Of a stretch of DNA of 64,000 bases, positions 31,432 to 43,984 are shown in pieces. How positions within the stretch are numbered: position 1 is the first letter of the stretch; every line of letters starts with the position of its first letter. Origin of the DNA: Melitaea cinxia (lineage: Eukaryota; Arthropoda; Insecta; Lepidoptera; Nymphalidae); NCBI RefSeq assembly GCF_905220565.1, contig NC_059418.1:82001-146000 (forward strand), read 5' to 3'. The translations under genes were made by a program, and so were the position numbers. The notes under the pieces are model-generated. The model worked only from the letters and a program-made list of their open reading frames with translations, had not been told where the DNA came from and searched no databases.

Positions 31432-32367
31432 GTTTTTAATTATTATTTTTTATGTTTATCGTCTTTCAAATCTTCCCTGAACTTTCACAAATATTTCAAG
31501 ATCAAAATTAGTCAAATCGATCCAGCCACTATCGAATTTTAGCAAGACAAACGACCAGTAATTGTTTTTTATATATGATATATGTATTAATTGGTAATAC
31601 AGTAACTACGTCGATTGATTATAATCAATCACTTGTCAACGTATTATGGACTGTAATATTTCGTTACAATTGAAAATTAACTGTTAGCGTGTCACACGCG
31701 TAATGGATGACACAACACTTCTAGCAGGCATTTGGTAAATGTCAGGCCCGGAGCTAGAGGGGCGACCGGGACGACCCCCGGGGTAGTCAGGGGTGTCGAT
31801 TTTATACTACATACTACTAACCATGATATACATATGCCGTATATTTCTTTTGTTAATATTTTTTTTTTTTTTTAAAGTATAACTTTTATTCATATGATTA
31901 AATTTTTTCGATCTATCTAATGGATGTCGTAACATTGATTGATACTCGACAGAACAGCCTTAGCCGATATGGCTGTAAAGTTTCAAACGTGGTCTCATGA
32001 TACCATACAACTTTTTTTTCATTTTGAATTTCTTTATTACAAATCTACCTTGTCAATAATGGACACAAAATGACAACCATCTCGTACATTTATGTAACTC
32101 ATTTTACTTACATGCATATATAAGATGACAATTACACATCGTATAATTAACACATTCAAAATTACAGTTTTTTAATTAAGTATCCACTCAAATAGTACAT
32201 TCATAACTTTACTATAAAATTCACATACACTAACATACATACAAACATACGCCCATTTTATACACATACATATACAAGATAGAGGCACTAAACCACACAC
32301 ACTACAAACCATTTATAAGATATATATTATACACATAGCATCAGTCACAGAAGCAATAGTTCAAGTT

Positions 32368-32370
<3 letters not shown>
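31432..32370. other. No gene seen
   Basis: AT-rich. A short GC-rich scrap GGGGCGACCGGGACGACCCC at about 31758 and the small palindrome GATTGATTATAATCAATC near 31612 stand out. Confidence 0.35.
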
Positions 32371-32409
<39 letters not shown>

Positions 32410-32437
32410 TATATATAGTTATATATATAGTTATTAA
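32371..32437. repeat. (TA)n microsatellite, interrupted
   Basis: TA run with periodic GT interruptions (TATAGTTATATATATAGTTA). Confidence 0.9.
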
Positions 32438-32925
32438 ACGTTTAATAGGGCCGAGTTAAAGAGGTCTAAGGGCTTAAAATATGTATATTTATATTTTTAA
32501 CTTATTATATAAAGAACTATTAATATAAACAGGTACTTACCACAGGTGCTATAGAGGTGCAGTGACAGGTCACAGATAATGTGCAATTGTGTTTGTGTGT
32601 TTGACAACTAAATGACGTTTCTATTTGACAGATGACAGATGTCATGGTTCCTTTTCACATTTTTTTTCAGTCAAGTGAATGAAGCAATGCTAAGCTTATT
32701 CTATGATATGAAATATGAATCATTATATGTTTATTTTTTACTTATTAAGTAATTCATATTTAATATTATTTTAATTCACTTTTTAAGTAATCGAGAAAGT
32801 TAATTATCATCTATAATTCTGTTATACAGAGTTTAAATTAATTTTTAAAAAGTCATATTTTTCAATAGTGTTATACGAAAATTTGGAATAAAGTTTACAC
32901 AAAACAATTGTTTTTAAATACCTAC

Positions 32926-33094
32926 CTGGTGGGGGTGTCGGTGCTACCTCCTTGGGGGGGTCGGTATTGCTCTTTCCGAACGTCGTCAATGCCTCAGAGG
33001 ACTCTCCGGTCAACCATCCAGCTAACAGCAACGGCAAAATGGCCGCCGCTGCCTGACGCCTGCACCACATCTCGACTCGCGAAAAGACATGCAT
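32926..33094 (-). CDS. Signal-peptide first exon A
   Basis: Minus-strand first coding exon ending at donor CCACCAG|GTAGGTATT (phase 1). The ATG at 33094 gives MHVFSRVEMWCRRQ; an internal Met (residue 9, MWCRR) aligns with the start of exon B and may be the true start. A hydrophobic core (AAAAILPLLLAGWL) makes a good signal peptide, followed by TTFGKSNTDPPKEVAPTPPP. The G/C-rich codons stand out from the AT-rich surroundings. Exon B at 35033-35171 encodes a clearly related protein piece with the same exon phase. The next exon should start in phase 1, as the cysteine-rich exon at 15203 does. Gene not recognised; secreted or membrane-anchored product inferred. Confidence 0.6.
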
Positions 33095-34023
33095 AGTGTA
33101 GCACTAGCGCTATTAAATTTGTACTCTATGATTACAGTTGACAGCTCACTCGATCAAATTGCACTTTAAAAAAAAAAATTAGGCTTCACGTTGTTAGACG
33201 TTTGCCTGCTTTTAAAAAAATATTTTAACTGTTTTTTTTTTTTGTAATATATTCTGTATCTGTCTAAATGTATCTTTGTATGTGTAACGCACAGATGTAT
33301 AATGACTAATAAGTGAGGTGCCAATTTTTTTTATTTTTTTTTTATTTCAAAAAAGTAAGTTGCCAATCCAAAGTCAAATTGTATCGTACAAGATGTGGCG
33401 TAGTTTTATTTTTAATACTAATTTTACGTTATTAAAACTTTGATGTTTTTTTAAATTTTTTACTTAGATATTACAAAAATAAGCATAGAAATTAATGTTT
33501 CTAAAATGATTAAAGAACAATAATAACTGAAATTGGAAATAATATTTTAAAATGTATTTCTTTTGAATAGGAAATGTCAAATCACAATCTTTTGTGTACG
33601 TCTGAAGGTCACTCTATTGTCTATGAACAATAAAAGACGCGTACAAACAGAACATAATTTTTTTTTTAAAGTAATAATTTAGTAAATTTACATTTAAACA
33701 AATAATAGCGATTATTATGTAGTTATTTGTATTAGGTTTTACTGTAAAAAATAAAAATAAACTGATAATAACGATAATTAAAATCATAGAAAATTGTAGA
33801 AACTAATGTTTTCTTTTTGGAAAAAAATTGAAAAAATTAATTAATACAGTTTTAGTTTAATTCAATATTCCACTGCTGGCCTCTTTCTCTATGAAGGAAA
33901 AGGATTAGAGCTTATACTTTCTTAATTTCGAAATCTTAATTTGAAAATTGACACTTATGCCATTATGATTTTTATATAAAATAGAATATGTATCATATTT
34001 TTGTTACCCATAGTTTCAATTGG
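33095..34023. other. Candidate promoter/intron region, nothing definite
   Basis: Sequence upstream of exon A on the minus strand. No clear TATA box. A tiny SINE-B 3' scrap is at about 33868-33918. The rest is AT-rich. Confidence 0.3.
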
Positions 34024-34225
34024 GATGTGGCACAGTAGGAAATATCCTGCACAAAATCTGGAGCGGCCCGACTTGAAAAGTACCTCAACCTTACAGGAAA
34101 TCACAGCTAAATAACACTGCTTTCAAGCAGTGTGGTGAGTAAAGTAGAAGGCTCCCGGGGAGGGTCGGATGTAACCGCTTACCGGGTGGATGCTTGCTTG
34201 CCAGCATAGTTGTATAATAAAAAAT
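34024..34225 (+). mobile_element. Retroposon 'F', diverged copy
   Basis: GGCACAGTAGGAAATATCCT, GAGCGGCCCGACTTG, and CTTGCTTGCCAGCATAG with an A-rich tail; internal deletion. Confidence 0.5.
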
Positions 34226-34520
34226 TTCAATTTTTTGATATTATTTGAAGCTTCATGGTTACGGACACTCAACGACTAATAACAAACATGGTAATATTTA
34301 ACATAAAACATGGTCAATCATGTTACAACTTGTATAGCACCGCTTGCGTGTGAGTGATGTATGTATATGATGTTCGTGTGCTTGCACATGTATGTGTTGC
34401 ATGTGTTTGACATTGGATACATAGTACGAAATAGGTACTGCATTAAACTATCGCTTACTTCATTTTAACTTGTCTAACACTACATACCAATTCTTAATTA
34501 TTTAAGTTTAAATTATACCT

Positions 34521-34966
34521 TTAATTTCTGTATAAAAATTTCATCCCCATTGTAACCCCTAAACCTGGTAATTGAAAAAACGTTGAAGCAGACCTTGTTT
34601 GACTTTTGTGAACTTTTAAAATACAAATTTTTGTTCTTCTGAGTCCAATAATAATAAAGTTCCGTGCAAGCATTCTCCCCTCCATGGAATTGATTTTCTG
34701 AAATCCTCTCTCAGCTGACTTCACTAACTGACGACTACCTTAGCGATAAATTCCAACTTAATAGATCTAGTAACATTTGAAATATCTTTACCCATTTCTA
34801 TTCGCAAGTTGTAAATCCAAATATTGTAGTAATTAGTTGTTGCCAACATCTTATATCCAAAATAAACTTTTTTGTAAAAAATAAAAATTTCGTAACCTTT
34901 TTCCTTTTCCATATCACCTTCAAAATCATAACAACCTTTAGAGTCATTCTCGATTGAAGTACACAT
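34521..34966 (-). pseudogene. Unrecognised pair of abutting minus-strand frames
   Basis: Two open frames (80 and 67 codons) follow each other with a frame change at 34724. The first includes KGYEIFIFYKKVYFGYKM and NYYNIWIYNLRIEM; the second includes FQKINSMEGRMLARNF. They lie between the two signal-peptide exons, on the same strand. I do not recognise a family, splice sites are not clear, and it may be a decayed gene or chance. Confidence 0.25.
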
Positions 34967-35032
34967 TGACTCCTATTTGGTACTATGTATCTGGCTATGG
35001 AAGCTAAACACCTAAATAGAAGGTAGTCTTAC

Positions 35033-35171
35033 CCGGTGGTGGAGTGGTGGGGGGCGGTGGAGGGGGTTCGGTGTTCGCTTTCCCGAACGAAGATATACCG
35101 AAGCCGTTACATTTCATGATTTTAAAGAGAATTATTGTCGATAGCAACACCACCAGCTTGCGGGTCCACAT
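35033..35171 (-). CDS. Signal-peptide first exon B
   Basis: ATG at 35171 in good context (CAAAAATG). It encodes MWTRKLVVLLSTIILFKIMK, a signal peptide, then SSFGKANTEPPPPPPTTPPP and ends at donor CCACCGG|GTAAGACT in phase 1. It matches exon A in length from the second Met, in the MW(C/T)R start, in FGK(S/A)NT(D/E)PP, in the Pro/Thr tail and in phase. So the two are duplicated first exons of one gene (alternative promoters) or the first exons of tandem gene copies. It can be joined in frame to the cysteine-rich exon at 15203-15063. Confidence 0.65.
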
Positions 35172-35564
35172 TTTTGTTTTGTTGCCTGCTTTTTTGATTT
35201 TGATTTTTTTTTTGTTTTTTTTTTGGATTTTGGTTTTGGATGTTGAAATTATTAGTGCAAATTTATTAATTTAATATTGATAACTTTTACATATGACCGT
35301 TATGTGGAATTCTTATTTATTTATTTATTTATAGACACACCAACAGCATTACAAACATTACAATACAATACTCTATAATTCACAATATTAAGATAATATG
35401 CATGCCAATTACAGGTATATACATCACTCTTAATTAATTTCAATAAAAAATCAATAAAAAAAATTTAAATCTTCGAATGTACAAACAGTTTCATATTTAA
35501 ATTACTGAATATACTATTATAAAATATAACCTTTATTTTGTCGAATAATACGCTACGCTTGTAC
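35172..35564. other. Candidate promoter region of exon B; LINE tail
   Basis: T-rich (plus strand) sequence directly upstream of exon B. A minus-strand LINE 3' tail with (AAAT)n lies near 35316-35440. No defined promoter motif. Confidence 0.3.
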
Positions 35565-35906
35565 GCTTTAGCATATAATATCCCACTGCTGGGCATAGAC
35601 CTCTTTCCCCATGTAGGATAAGGGTCAGAGCTTAATCCACCACGCTGCTCCAATGCGGGTTCTCGGATATATTCCCTACTATGAGTAACGATCGCTATCG
35701 GGTTTACATGATAACAACCGGGAACGACGGCTTAATATGCTCTTCGAGGCACGGTGGGGAGACTCACAAGGACTGCACAAACACCCAGACGACGGCAAAC
35801 ATCTGCATGGGTAATACAAATGATTGTCATGTGCGGGGATCGAACCCGCAACCGCCAGCACAATAGCCATAAAACAGTGCTGTGACCATTGCGCCAACGC
35901 GACGTC
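35565..35906 (-). mobile_element. SINE-B, complete copy
   Basis: Head GACGTCGCGTTGGCGCAATG, B-box GGTTCGATCCCCGC, tail CCCAGCAGTGGGATATTATA, all on the minus strand. Confidence 0.75.
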
Positions 35907-36119
35907 TAATTGTAATACACTGTATTTTTTTCTGTTTTTTTTTTTAAATTAATATAACAAAATTTATATGTATGTAAAAAAGTTCAAAATAATTTATTTT
36001 TATTATTTATTTAGTTTTAGATTATTATAATCGATGTTTTAATTTTAAAAGACTAACAATCATAACCTTACAAATGTTTTGAATTGAAACTTCTATAACT
36101 ACACATTAGGGACACATTT

Positions 36120-36262
36120 TTTTTAAATATCATATCAAAAATCCGTTTTCAGCGGGGATCGAACCTGCATCTCGGACTTACTGTGTCGGTGTTTTGGTCA
36201 GTTAAGCTGTGGAACGATGTACCGGCTAGGTCGAAATTTTTGATATGATGATTTTATATTCA
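36120..36262 (-). repeat. tRNA-derived repeat, diverged
   Basis: Same family as 2140-2240. On the minus strand the A-box is CAGCTTAACTGACCAAAACA and the B-box GGTTCGATCCCC. Framed by ATCATATCAAAAAT and TTTTTGATATGATGAT inverted flanks. Confidence 0.55.
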
Positions 36263-37488
36263 ATTATAAGCAACGTTCTCTAGAATTGTTGTAATTTGAA
36301 ACTCGATAAAAAATACGCACTTTCTTGAATATAAAAACTTTATACTAATTATTAAAATTAATTCTAAAAATTTTAATAATATTTGCACTAATGATTTCAA
36401 CAGTTTTTTTTTTATAAATAATATATTTTTATTGTTCCGTGTGAGTGCGTGATGGCGGTCGGCGCCATTTTGTTTTTATAATTGAGTAATGAGTGTGAAG
36501 TTGTTATATGAAATTGTGTTACTGTTATTGATTTTCATTGTTATAAAAACAATAAAACAGAAATGATTAGATTCATTAATTTTGGACCAAAGTTACATAA
36601 TTAATAGTTCATGAACAAACGATTTTGACAGCTTTTTTTTTAATTATTACCGATCTTAGGATTAAAAGAAGTCTATTATTTTTTTTTCTTTGAGGCCGAA
36701 TTAAAAACGCAAATACAACTAAAATGATAATATCAAAAATATATGAAAATTTCTTTAGGATACATTTTTTTTGGATTTTTTACTAATATGTGTATTTTGT
36801 AATTAGGTATGTAAGATGCAATAATACATAATTTTCTTCTGGTAACTACTTTTACATATAAAAACAACATATTATATTTTTTAAACAAACTTATTACACA
36901 TTGCTAGTTAAATATAAGTGCTGCCTTAAAATTTCTATAAATACTTTAAAAAAAGAAAAATAGTTACCAGAATTTATATTTAATTAAAATTAAAACTAAA
37001 AATCCACATCTTGTTTTTTTTATTATTTGAATTTGGAACGGCAATTACAAAACGCACATTATAAGAACTTTTTTGTTTTTTTTCTTCTTAATTTTATTTT
37101 TTATAATATGCATAATATAATTACATTTAATAGAAAATATAATATACTCAGAATTTGAAAAATATGATTTCACTGAATATATGATATTTTACTACATAAC
37201 ACAGTTGATATAAACACTTTTTCGTCAAAAAAAACTTAATTTCGTGCGTTTAGGCTGAATGTGATTGATGTTGGGGATTAAAAACAAAAAAAAAAACATG
37301 AAAAACATAATGTCGGTGTAATATTTTAATTCGATTCGAATCTAAGACGATTTCTGGTTGTTTTGAGGAACGGTTTACTAGTCTTGAGTTCTGTACGTGT
37401 TACCACGTTCCAAGTGAAAGAAAACTTTGTTTACATAGACGAGCTACATTGATAAACTGGTTCCGTTCATGGTAAAGGTAATAATCTT
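36263..37488. other. No gene seen
   Basis: Long AT-rich noncoding stretch with many homopolymers; one GC-richer spot GATGGCGGTCGGCGCCATTT at about 36452. No repeats shared with the rest of the window recognised. Confidence 0.4.
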
Positions 37489-37787
37489 CATTTCAGCCTA
37501 TCACAGTCCCCTGCTGGACATAGGCCTCCACAAGTTCACGCCATTTTTGCCAACTCATGTGTTTTGCCCATAGTCACCACGCCGGGCAGGTGGATTGGTG
37601 ACCGCAGGGCTGGCTTTGTCGCACCGTATACGCTGCTGCTCGTCTTCGGCCTGTGTATTTAAAATTTAAAATTTAATTTAAAGCCAGCAGCTGGATGGTT
37701 ATCCCGCCATCGGTCGGCTTTTTAAGTCCCAAAGTGGCAGTGGAACTGTGTTATCCCTTAGTCGCCTCTTACGACACCCACGGGACC
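37489..37787 (-). mobile_element. SINE-A copy
   Basis: CACCGTATACGCTGCTGCTC and GTGGCAGTGGAACTGTGTTA blocks; contains a small AT-rich duplication (AAAATTTAAAATTTAATTTA) near 37663. The 5' end is truncated at CACCCACGGG. Confidence 0.65.
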
Positions 37788-38474
37788 CCTTCACATATAC
37801 ACATATACTCAAATTACAACATTATTCACATAAAATTAAATCACATAATTTATTGGAAAAAGTATCGTTTACATTATTCTAAGCTTAGTTTCAGAATATT
37901 TATAAGTCTTTAGTAATAAAACGATATAATTATAATTGTGTAGTTCGATTCAAAATTGCTTTGACCTTATCCAAGCGACGGACATGTTCCGACAACTCTG
38001 AACTTCTAAACCTTCTGACTTGTTATATATTAAATTGGAATCTATTTTTAAATAAAATACTTTCAAAAGAGTAACTGCGGAGTTTCTTGTCGATTCTTCT
38101 CTGCAGGATCTACATTCCGAATCGGTGGTAGCTTCACTTTTGACCATAATTATATTATTTTAATTTGTAAAATGACGATTTAGGAGTAATTGAATCAAGT
38201 CGTTTTTTATTTTGATTTTAAAATTATTTTTGTGTCTGATTTTATTTATTTATAATTCATTAAGAAAATGATTTTAATAAGTAAAATTGTAATAGAAACA
38301 AGTACGACAGATAGACACTTAACAAAAAATTATTAAGAATTATGACTAGGAAAACAAAATAATATAAAAATATTAGAAAAACATATAAACTCTCTTACAG
38401 ATTATTAGATATATTAGAATATATTAGAAAGTTATAAAAAAATAACAAATTTTTAAGTATTTTTAGAGTGTATA
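37788..38474. other. No host gene seen; old LINE scrap at 38065-38150
   Basis: A minus-strand piece (AAGAAACTCCGCAGTTACTC, ATTCGGAATGTAGATCC) recurs in diverged form at 57105-57170, so the frame over it is repeat-derived. Confidence 0.4.
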
Positions 38475-38695
38475 ATTGTGTTTGATCGTAATGAAAAAAA
38501 AAATCGACTTCAATTACACCGACAAGTAACACGACGTAGGTAGACGAAAAAATAGTCAAGTAAATACGCATTATTAGATATAACTCGAAAAGTAATCGTT
38601 AGATATTAATTAAATTTAAACGGGACTACTTTCGATAAAAAAAAACCATCGGGATCGATCCACCCAGTCAATTTTTTTATGGTAATCGGTTAAAA
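38475..38695 (+). repeat. Repeat 'D' partial copy
   Basis: AATTGTGTTTGATCGTAATG head plus the second internal unit; the end is degraded. Confidence 0.5.
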
Positions 38696-40141
38696 GAATT
38701 AAAAAAAGTGGAGATGAAAATTGACGGATTTTTACCAAAAAATTACAAATATAAATAATTAAATATTACTCAATTTTAGATTATTGTGAATTTCATTGTT
38801 ATCAGAAATACAAGGTGTGCCCTCGACTTCATCCGCGTGGAATAGTGACTTTGAACAGCATTTTTAGGATAAATCTTTTGGAATGTCTAACGTGATTCTT
38901 TGAATTGGCACAACTTTTTTATTTATGAACCCATTGACATAAAACAAACACTAAATGTTAAGTGAAGCTTACCACACTATATTTGTGATCGCATGTAAAC
39001 CCGATAAGCCGTTTTTGAGATTAGCGTGTACAAACATACATTTACATTTTTATTATTGGTATATATTGATTGATTATTAGGAAACATACATTCAAAAAAT
39101 CCTAAGTTTCAGCTACATAACTATTTATTCTGCGTTACCAGGATAACATAAGTTGATGGGATATATTCATACTATCACTGCCCTACGGGATTTCATTGGA
39201 ACGTCGATCTTCAGCTGTCTACATACCGCGTTTCATTACAATTAGTATTAATAAATATAAACATTTGCCATCAATACGCATTTATATTATTACCAAAATA
39301 ATTAAAATCACAATAAATACTCAAATTAATTGATGGAACTAGCAGCACCCTGCGGTTTTGACCGGATTCATTTGAGGAAAAAACGTACTTAGATGTTGTT
39401 AGCCTTATTCGGAATGGGCTATTCAACACAAAAATAATCTTTCAATTCGAACCACTTGTTTCTGATTAGCGCGTTCAAACAGTAGTATGGATATAAGTCA
39501 TAATTATTTGTTAAAAAAGTTTATAGTACTTAAAGTAAAAATAAAAAAATTACAAATGAATCATGATTATGTGTACATAAGCTTGCGTGTCATTTGAAAA
39601 TAAAATATAATAAATCCATTGTCTTTTTTTATAAAATACATATTTATAGAAATACTATTTATTAATTTAATAAATCAATTTTAATAAATCAATTCATAAT
39701 TAAATAAAAAAAGACAACAAATCGAGATTGATTTATAAAATAAAGCGTGTTCCGCGTGGTTATTCAATCGATTATTATAATTTGCTTTATACCTTAATTA
39801 AATTAATAAAATATTGTATTTAATTAGTTTTTTTTTTAAATGTATTAGTTTAGGCACTGTGTATTATATTCTATGGTAGTTACTGTTGGTGTCCTGGCGT
39901 AGCTACGGAGTCTCGCGAGGTACTGAAGTGCGGGGCCTTCTGTGCCGCGGGGCTTTCTTAGAATACAGTGTGTTTCATTTAAGCCGTGTCTTCAAGGTCG
40001 GGCAGTGTTGATAGTTACAGCAGTATTTTTTATAGATATATATGTATTTGTGTATGTATATGTATGTATATGTATGTGGTGTACATGTACGTATATGAGT
40101 ATAATATGTTCATGTATATATTACATAACGTTTTAACGCCA
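38696..40141. other. No gene seen; Helitron-like scrap and GC patch
   Basis: 38815-39062 looks like an old minus-strand Helitron-like element (CTCGACTTCATCCGCGTGGA near its end). 39890-40010 is a GC-richer patch with a short frame and no recognised identity. The rest is AT-rich. Confidence 0.3.
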
Positions 40142-40312
40142 CATCCCATACTCTTTATTTAGTCCCCTGCCCAAAGTTTGCCTGGAAGAGATCGCTGTAT
40201 TAGCTATAAGGCCGCCTGTTGCAACTGATGCAAATTCTATTTTTATATATCATGTAATACTGTTAAAACCTTGTATTGGTGTGCGAAAGTGTAAATAAAA
40301 TGAATAAGTACT
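40142..40312 (+). mobile_element. LINE 3' end fragment
   Basis: TTTGCCTGGAAGAGATCGCT, GCTATAAGGCCGCCTGTTGC and a poly(A) signal AATAAAATGAATAA; same LINE end as 28444-28597. Confidence 0.6.
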
Positions 40313-40323
40313 TTTATTAAATA

Positions 40324-40600
40324 CTAGCGACCCCCTCTGACTTCGCACGGGTGCAATGCTGATACTATATAAAATAAATATTTACAATGTAACCGCAAAA
40401 AAATGTGTTTATTTACGACATCACATTAGAAACCTCTGAAACTATTAGTGTTCCTCTACTATATTATGCATGTATTATACATATAAACCTTCCTCTTGAA
40501 TCACTCTATTTATTAAAGAAAACCTCATCAAAATCCGTCGCGTAGTTTTAAAGATCTAAGCATACAGACAGCGGGAAGTGACCTTGTTTTATACTATGTA
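40324..40600 (-). mobile_element. Helitron-like element
   Basis: CTAGCGACCCCCTCTGACTT end on the plus strand, then CCTCATCAAAATCCGTCGCG. A related opposite-strand piece is at 47938-48140. Confidence 0.55.
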
Positions 40601-40635
40601 GTGATTAAAATATAAGAATAAAAGAAAAGAAGAAA

Positions 40636-40835
40636 GAAGGTGGTTGTGGGTTCGATCCTCGCACATGATAAAAATTTGTATTGGCCATACAGATGTTTGC
40701 CTTAGTCTGGGTGTTTGTGCAGCCCCGTTTGTTATCATGTACACCCGATAGCGATCGTTAGTCATAGTAGGGAATGTATCCGTCAACCCGCATCAGAGTA
40801 GCGTGGTCGATTAAGCTCTGATCCTTCATCCATAA
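40636..40835 (+). mobile_element. SINE-B fragment
   Basis: Starts at the B-box GGGTTCGATCCTCGCACATG and runs through GATAGCGATCGTTAGTCATA to GATTAAGCTCTGATCCTTC. Confidence 0.6.
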
Positions 40836-40984
40836 AAGATTCGAAAGTTATTATTGTGTTGTATCGTTCATTTACCGAGGAATCCGCTGGACTATATAAA
40901 ATTTTAGTTCATTTTTACACGCTTAACGCTGGCGAAACCGCGGTGCACTGGAAGTTTTAGGATAATCTGTACGTGCAATAAATC

Positions 40985-41125
40985 GTTAAAAAATTTTAAA
41001 ACTATAGCGTTCCGATAGATGACGCACAAAAACGTAATGAGGTTATTCGTTCAGTAGATTTAACTCCTCATATTTTTTTCATACCGGGGGCCTTATATGA
41101 AAATCAATTCTTAAAGAGTAAATTG
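40985..41125 (+). repeat. Short repeat 'G'
   Basis: Matches 9560-9725: TTCGTTCAGTAGATTTAACT, TTTTTCATACCGGGGGCCTT, GAAAATCAATTCTTAAAG. Confidence 0.45.
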
Positions 41126-41132
41126 CAAAAAT

Positions 41133-41451
41133 GTGTTGTGCTGTGTGGCTACGGCACTAAAGAATTTAGCCACCCCCTTTCTTCCCGTGGGTGTCGTAAG
41201 AGGCGACTAAGGGATAATAAGGTTCCACAACCATCTTGGAACTTAAGAAGCCGACCGATGGCGGGATAACCATCCAACTGCTGGCTTTGAAATACACAGG
41301 CTGAAGACGGGCAGCAGCATCTTCGGTGCGACAAAGCCAATACTGCGGTCACCAACCCGCCTGCCCACCGTGGTGACTATGGGCAAAACACCTGTGCGTA
41401 AACTTGTGGAGGCCTATGTCCAGCAGTGGACTGTATAGACTGTAATGATGA
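41133..41451 (+). mobile_element. SINE-A, complete copy
   Basis: 5' TGTGTGGCTACGGCACTAAA; GTAAGAGGCGACTAAGGGAT; CACCAACCCGCCTGCCCACC; 3' AGGCCTATGTCCAGCAGTGG then GTAATGATGA. No convincing tRNA-type promoter boxes seen, so it may be a non-autonomous RTE derivative rather than a true SINE. Confidence 0.7.
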
Positions 41452-42296
41452 AACTGCAAAAACAATAACAACAACTACCCGGTTAAAGTGATTAAATAAA
41501 ATTAAATACGTATGAACAAGTCGGAACACTCTGTAGCTTGAATCAAATTATCGCTATAATGTAATGCAACGAACAGGACGTGGGCAAAAAATAAAGCTTG
41601 CCTTGTCGGAATTCGCGTGATTATGTTCTTAACCGACTCGTGGCTAGAGGGTACTGTGTTTTGTACTTGTTTTGTAGTTTTCATGTTACAACTTCTACTA
41701 TTTATAAAAATGATGTTATTGATTTGACTGTATTTTTTAATGTGTATTAGCTTAGAACTTTCTACTGGGTGTATCAATTTTGATTAGACTTTTTGACGTG
41801 ACAACGTCTAATAAATCGATTAACGCCGGCTGCATGCACGAAAAAGGATGACTCATTGTCCCGTTACGCTCATTGTACGCTTGCGCCTCATCTAACTCTC
41901 TTCCATTCGATTGACCTACGATATACGTCCGAGGAGATGTTTTGTTATGACATTGTCACGTTAAACTATCGTCCGTAAACCAACTTTACAGACAACCAAT
42001 TTTTTTAATCGAAAGTTGGTACTTGTCGTGTGGTTCCATTTGAAATTTGAGCGACTTCTTTTATAACAAATTTTCTTGATATTTATGTTGCTCAAAAACG
42101 GTAAATACCGTTTTCAATTACATTGATAACTGATACAACGTAAGCATACGAAAAACTAGTCAAGCAAGTACGCGTTATTAGACATAACTCAAAAAGTATT
42201 TCTCTGGTCTCGATCAACAGACTGTCGTGTGTTGCGCCAGCTTTCGATGGCAAAATAATAAAAGTCGGTGCAAATAATTAAAAATTATGACACACA
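41452..42296. other. No gene seen; diverged 'D' pieces
   Basis: Scattered 'D' family motifs in both orientations (41700-41800 and 42100-42260). A GC-richer stretch at 41815-41990 is unassigned. Confidence 0.35.
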
Positions 42297-42517
42297 TAAT
42301 TGTATTTGCTCGCAAACGAAGTTAGAAGTTATGCGGATTTTCGAGAGTTTCCCTCGATTTCTCTGGGATCCCATGATCAAATCCTGGTTTCCTCATCATG
42401 GTACCAAACTAGGGATATCTCCTTTTCAACAAAAAAGAATTATCAAAATCGGTACATCTAGTAAAAAGTTATGTGGTATATTACAACGTAACTCCTCCTT
42501 TTTTGGAAGTCGGTTAA
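42297..42517 (+). repeat. Repeat 'D', internally deleted
   Basis: Head AATTGTATTTGCTCGCAAAC joins directly to the second half and ends GGAAGTCGGTTAAAAA. Confidence 0.5.
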
Positions 42518-42871
42518 AAATAGAGCCGAAACAAAAATTAAATAAATAAATCAATCAAATGTTAAAATTCTTTTATGAAAATAAGCTTAGTTGCTGATTT
42601 TTTTTTTTTTTTTTGTTAATTAATTATTTAATTTAATAGGTTGACTTTGCTTATTATTGGCATTAATAAATTATTGACATGAATTTTATTTAATCGGTTA
42701 TGAATATTGTATATGTGTGTGTATTTTGATATAATTATCCTATGTTCTATTATTTTACTATGTTTTATTTTGGTTTTTTCTCCGTTTCTTAATTATGTTT
42801 GTATACTGCTGTTTAATTGTATGGACTTTGTCTGAAATAAAATTATTATTATTATTATTATTATTTGACTT

Positions 42872-43481
42872 ATAATTGTGTTTGCTCGCAAACGAAAAAA
42901 ACCGACCTCAATTACATCGACGAGTAACACAACGTAGATCGACGAAAAAATAGTCAAGTAACTGCGCGTTATCAAAGATTACTCAAAAAGTAGTTATCAG
43001 ATCTCAATAAAATTTATATGTGACCACATGACAAACATCAGCTTTCGATTAAATTAAAAATTATCAAAATCGGTACACCCAGTAAAAAGTTATTGCGGAT
43101 TTTCAAGAGTTTCCTTCGATTTCTCTGAGATACCATAATCAGATCCTGGTTTCCTTATCATGGTACTAAACTAGGTATATCTCCTTTCTAACAAAAAAAG
43201 AATTATCAAAATCGGTACATCCAGTAGAAAGTTATGCGGTATAATACAACATAGGTCAACGAAAAAAGCGTCAAGTAAAAACGCATTATTAGATATAACT
43301 CGAAAAATAGTTGTTAGATCTCAAATAAATTTAAATGGGACCAATTGGCACACACCACCTTTCGATTAAAAAAAAAATGTCGAAATCGGTCCACACGGTC
43401 AAAAGTTCTGATGTAACATACATAAAAAAAAAAATACAGTCGAATTGAGAACCTCCTCCTTTTTTGGAAGTCGGTTAAAAA
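42872..43481 (+). repeat. Interspersed repeat 'D', full copy
   Basis: AATTGTGTTTGCTCGCAAAC to GGAAGTCGGTTAAAAA with both internal units. Preceded by an (ATT)n tract at 42841-42865. Confidence 0.65.
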
Positions 43482-43984
43482 GCGCTGACAAACTAAACAT
43501 TGACAGACCTATTTCTAACTTGATTTTATCAAGAATGGTAGCCACATTAATATTAATGTAATGTTATCATTTGTATTGTCATACATTATTATAGGTTTTA
43601 TGTAAACATATTGAAAATAATAAAATTATCTTTTGAATAGATCACATGTTTGACCATTGATGATAATTTGTAAACATAGATTCCGCCGGTTGGCGTTAAA
43701 GATATCTGATATATGACGGAATCCGACAGATATTTATTTAATAATCAAACTAAACTTTATCTGTCATATATTTATATCCGCAACTGTGAATTTGAAACTG
43801 TCACTAGACATCTGTGGCGTCCACAGATATACAAACTTTTTATGTTTTGATATTTTTTATAAACAAATTTTTTTGATAGATGAAAAGAATTGGTATTCTG
43901 TATTCTTTTTCATAATTTGTATTTTAAAATTTATTAATTCGATTATACAATATTTGCTATGTAAATATTGTTTTTATATTATAA

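Noticed and set aside
37950..38147. 65-codon minus frame as a small gene
   Set aside because: Part of it recurs at 57105-57170, so it is repeat-derived.
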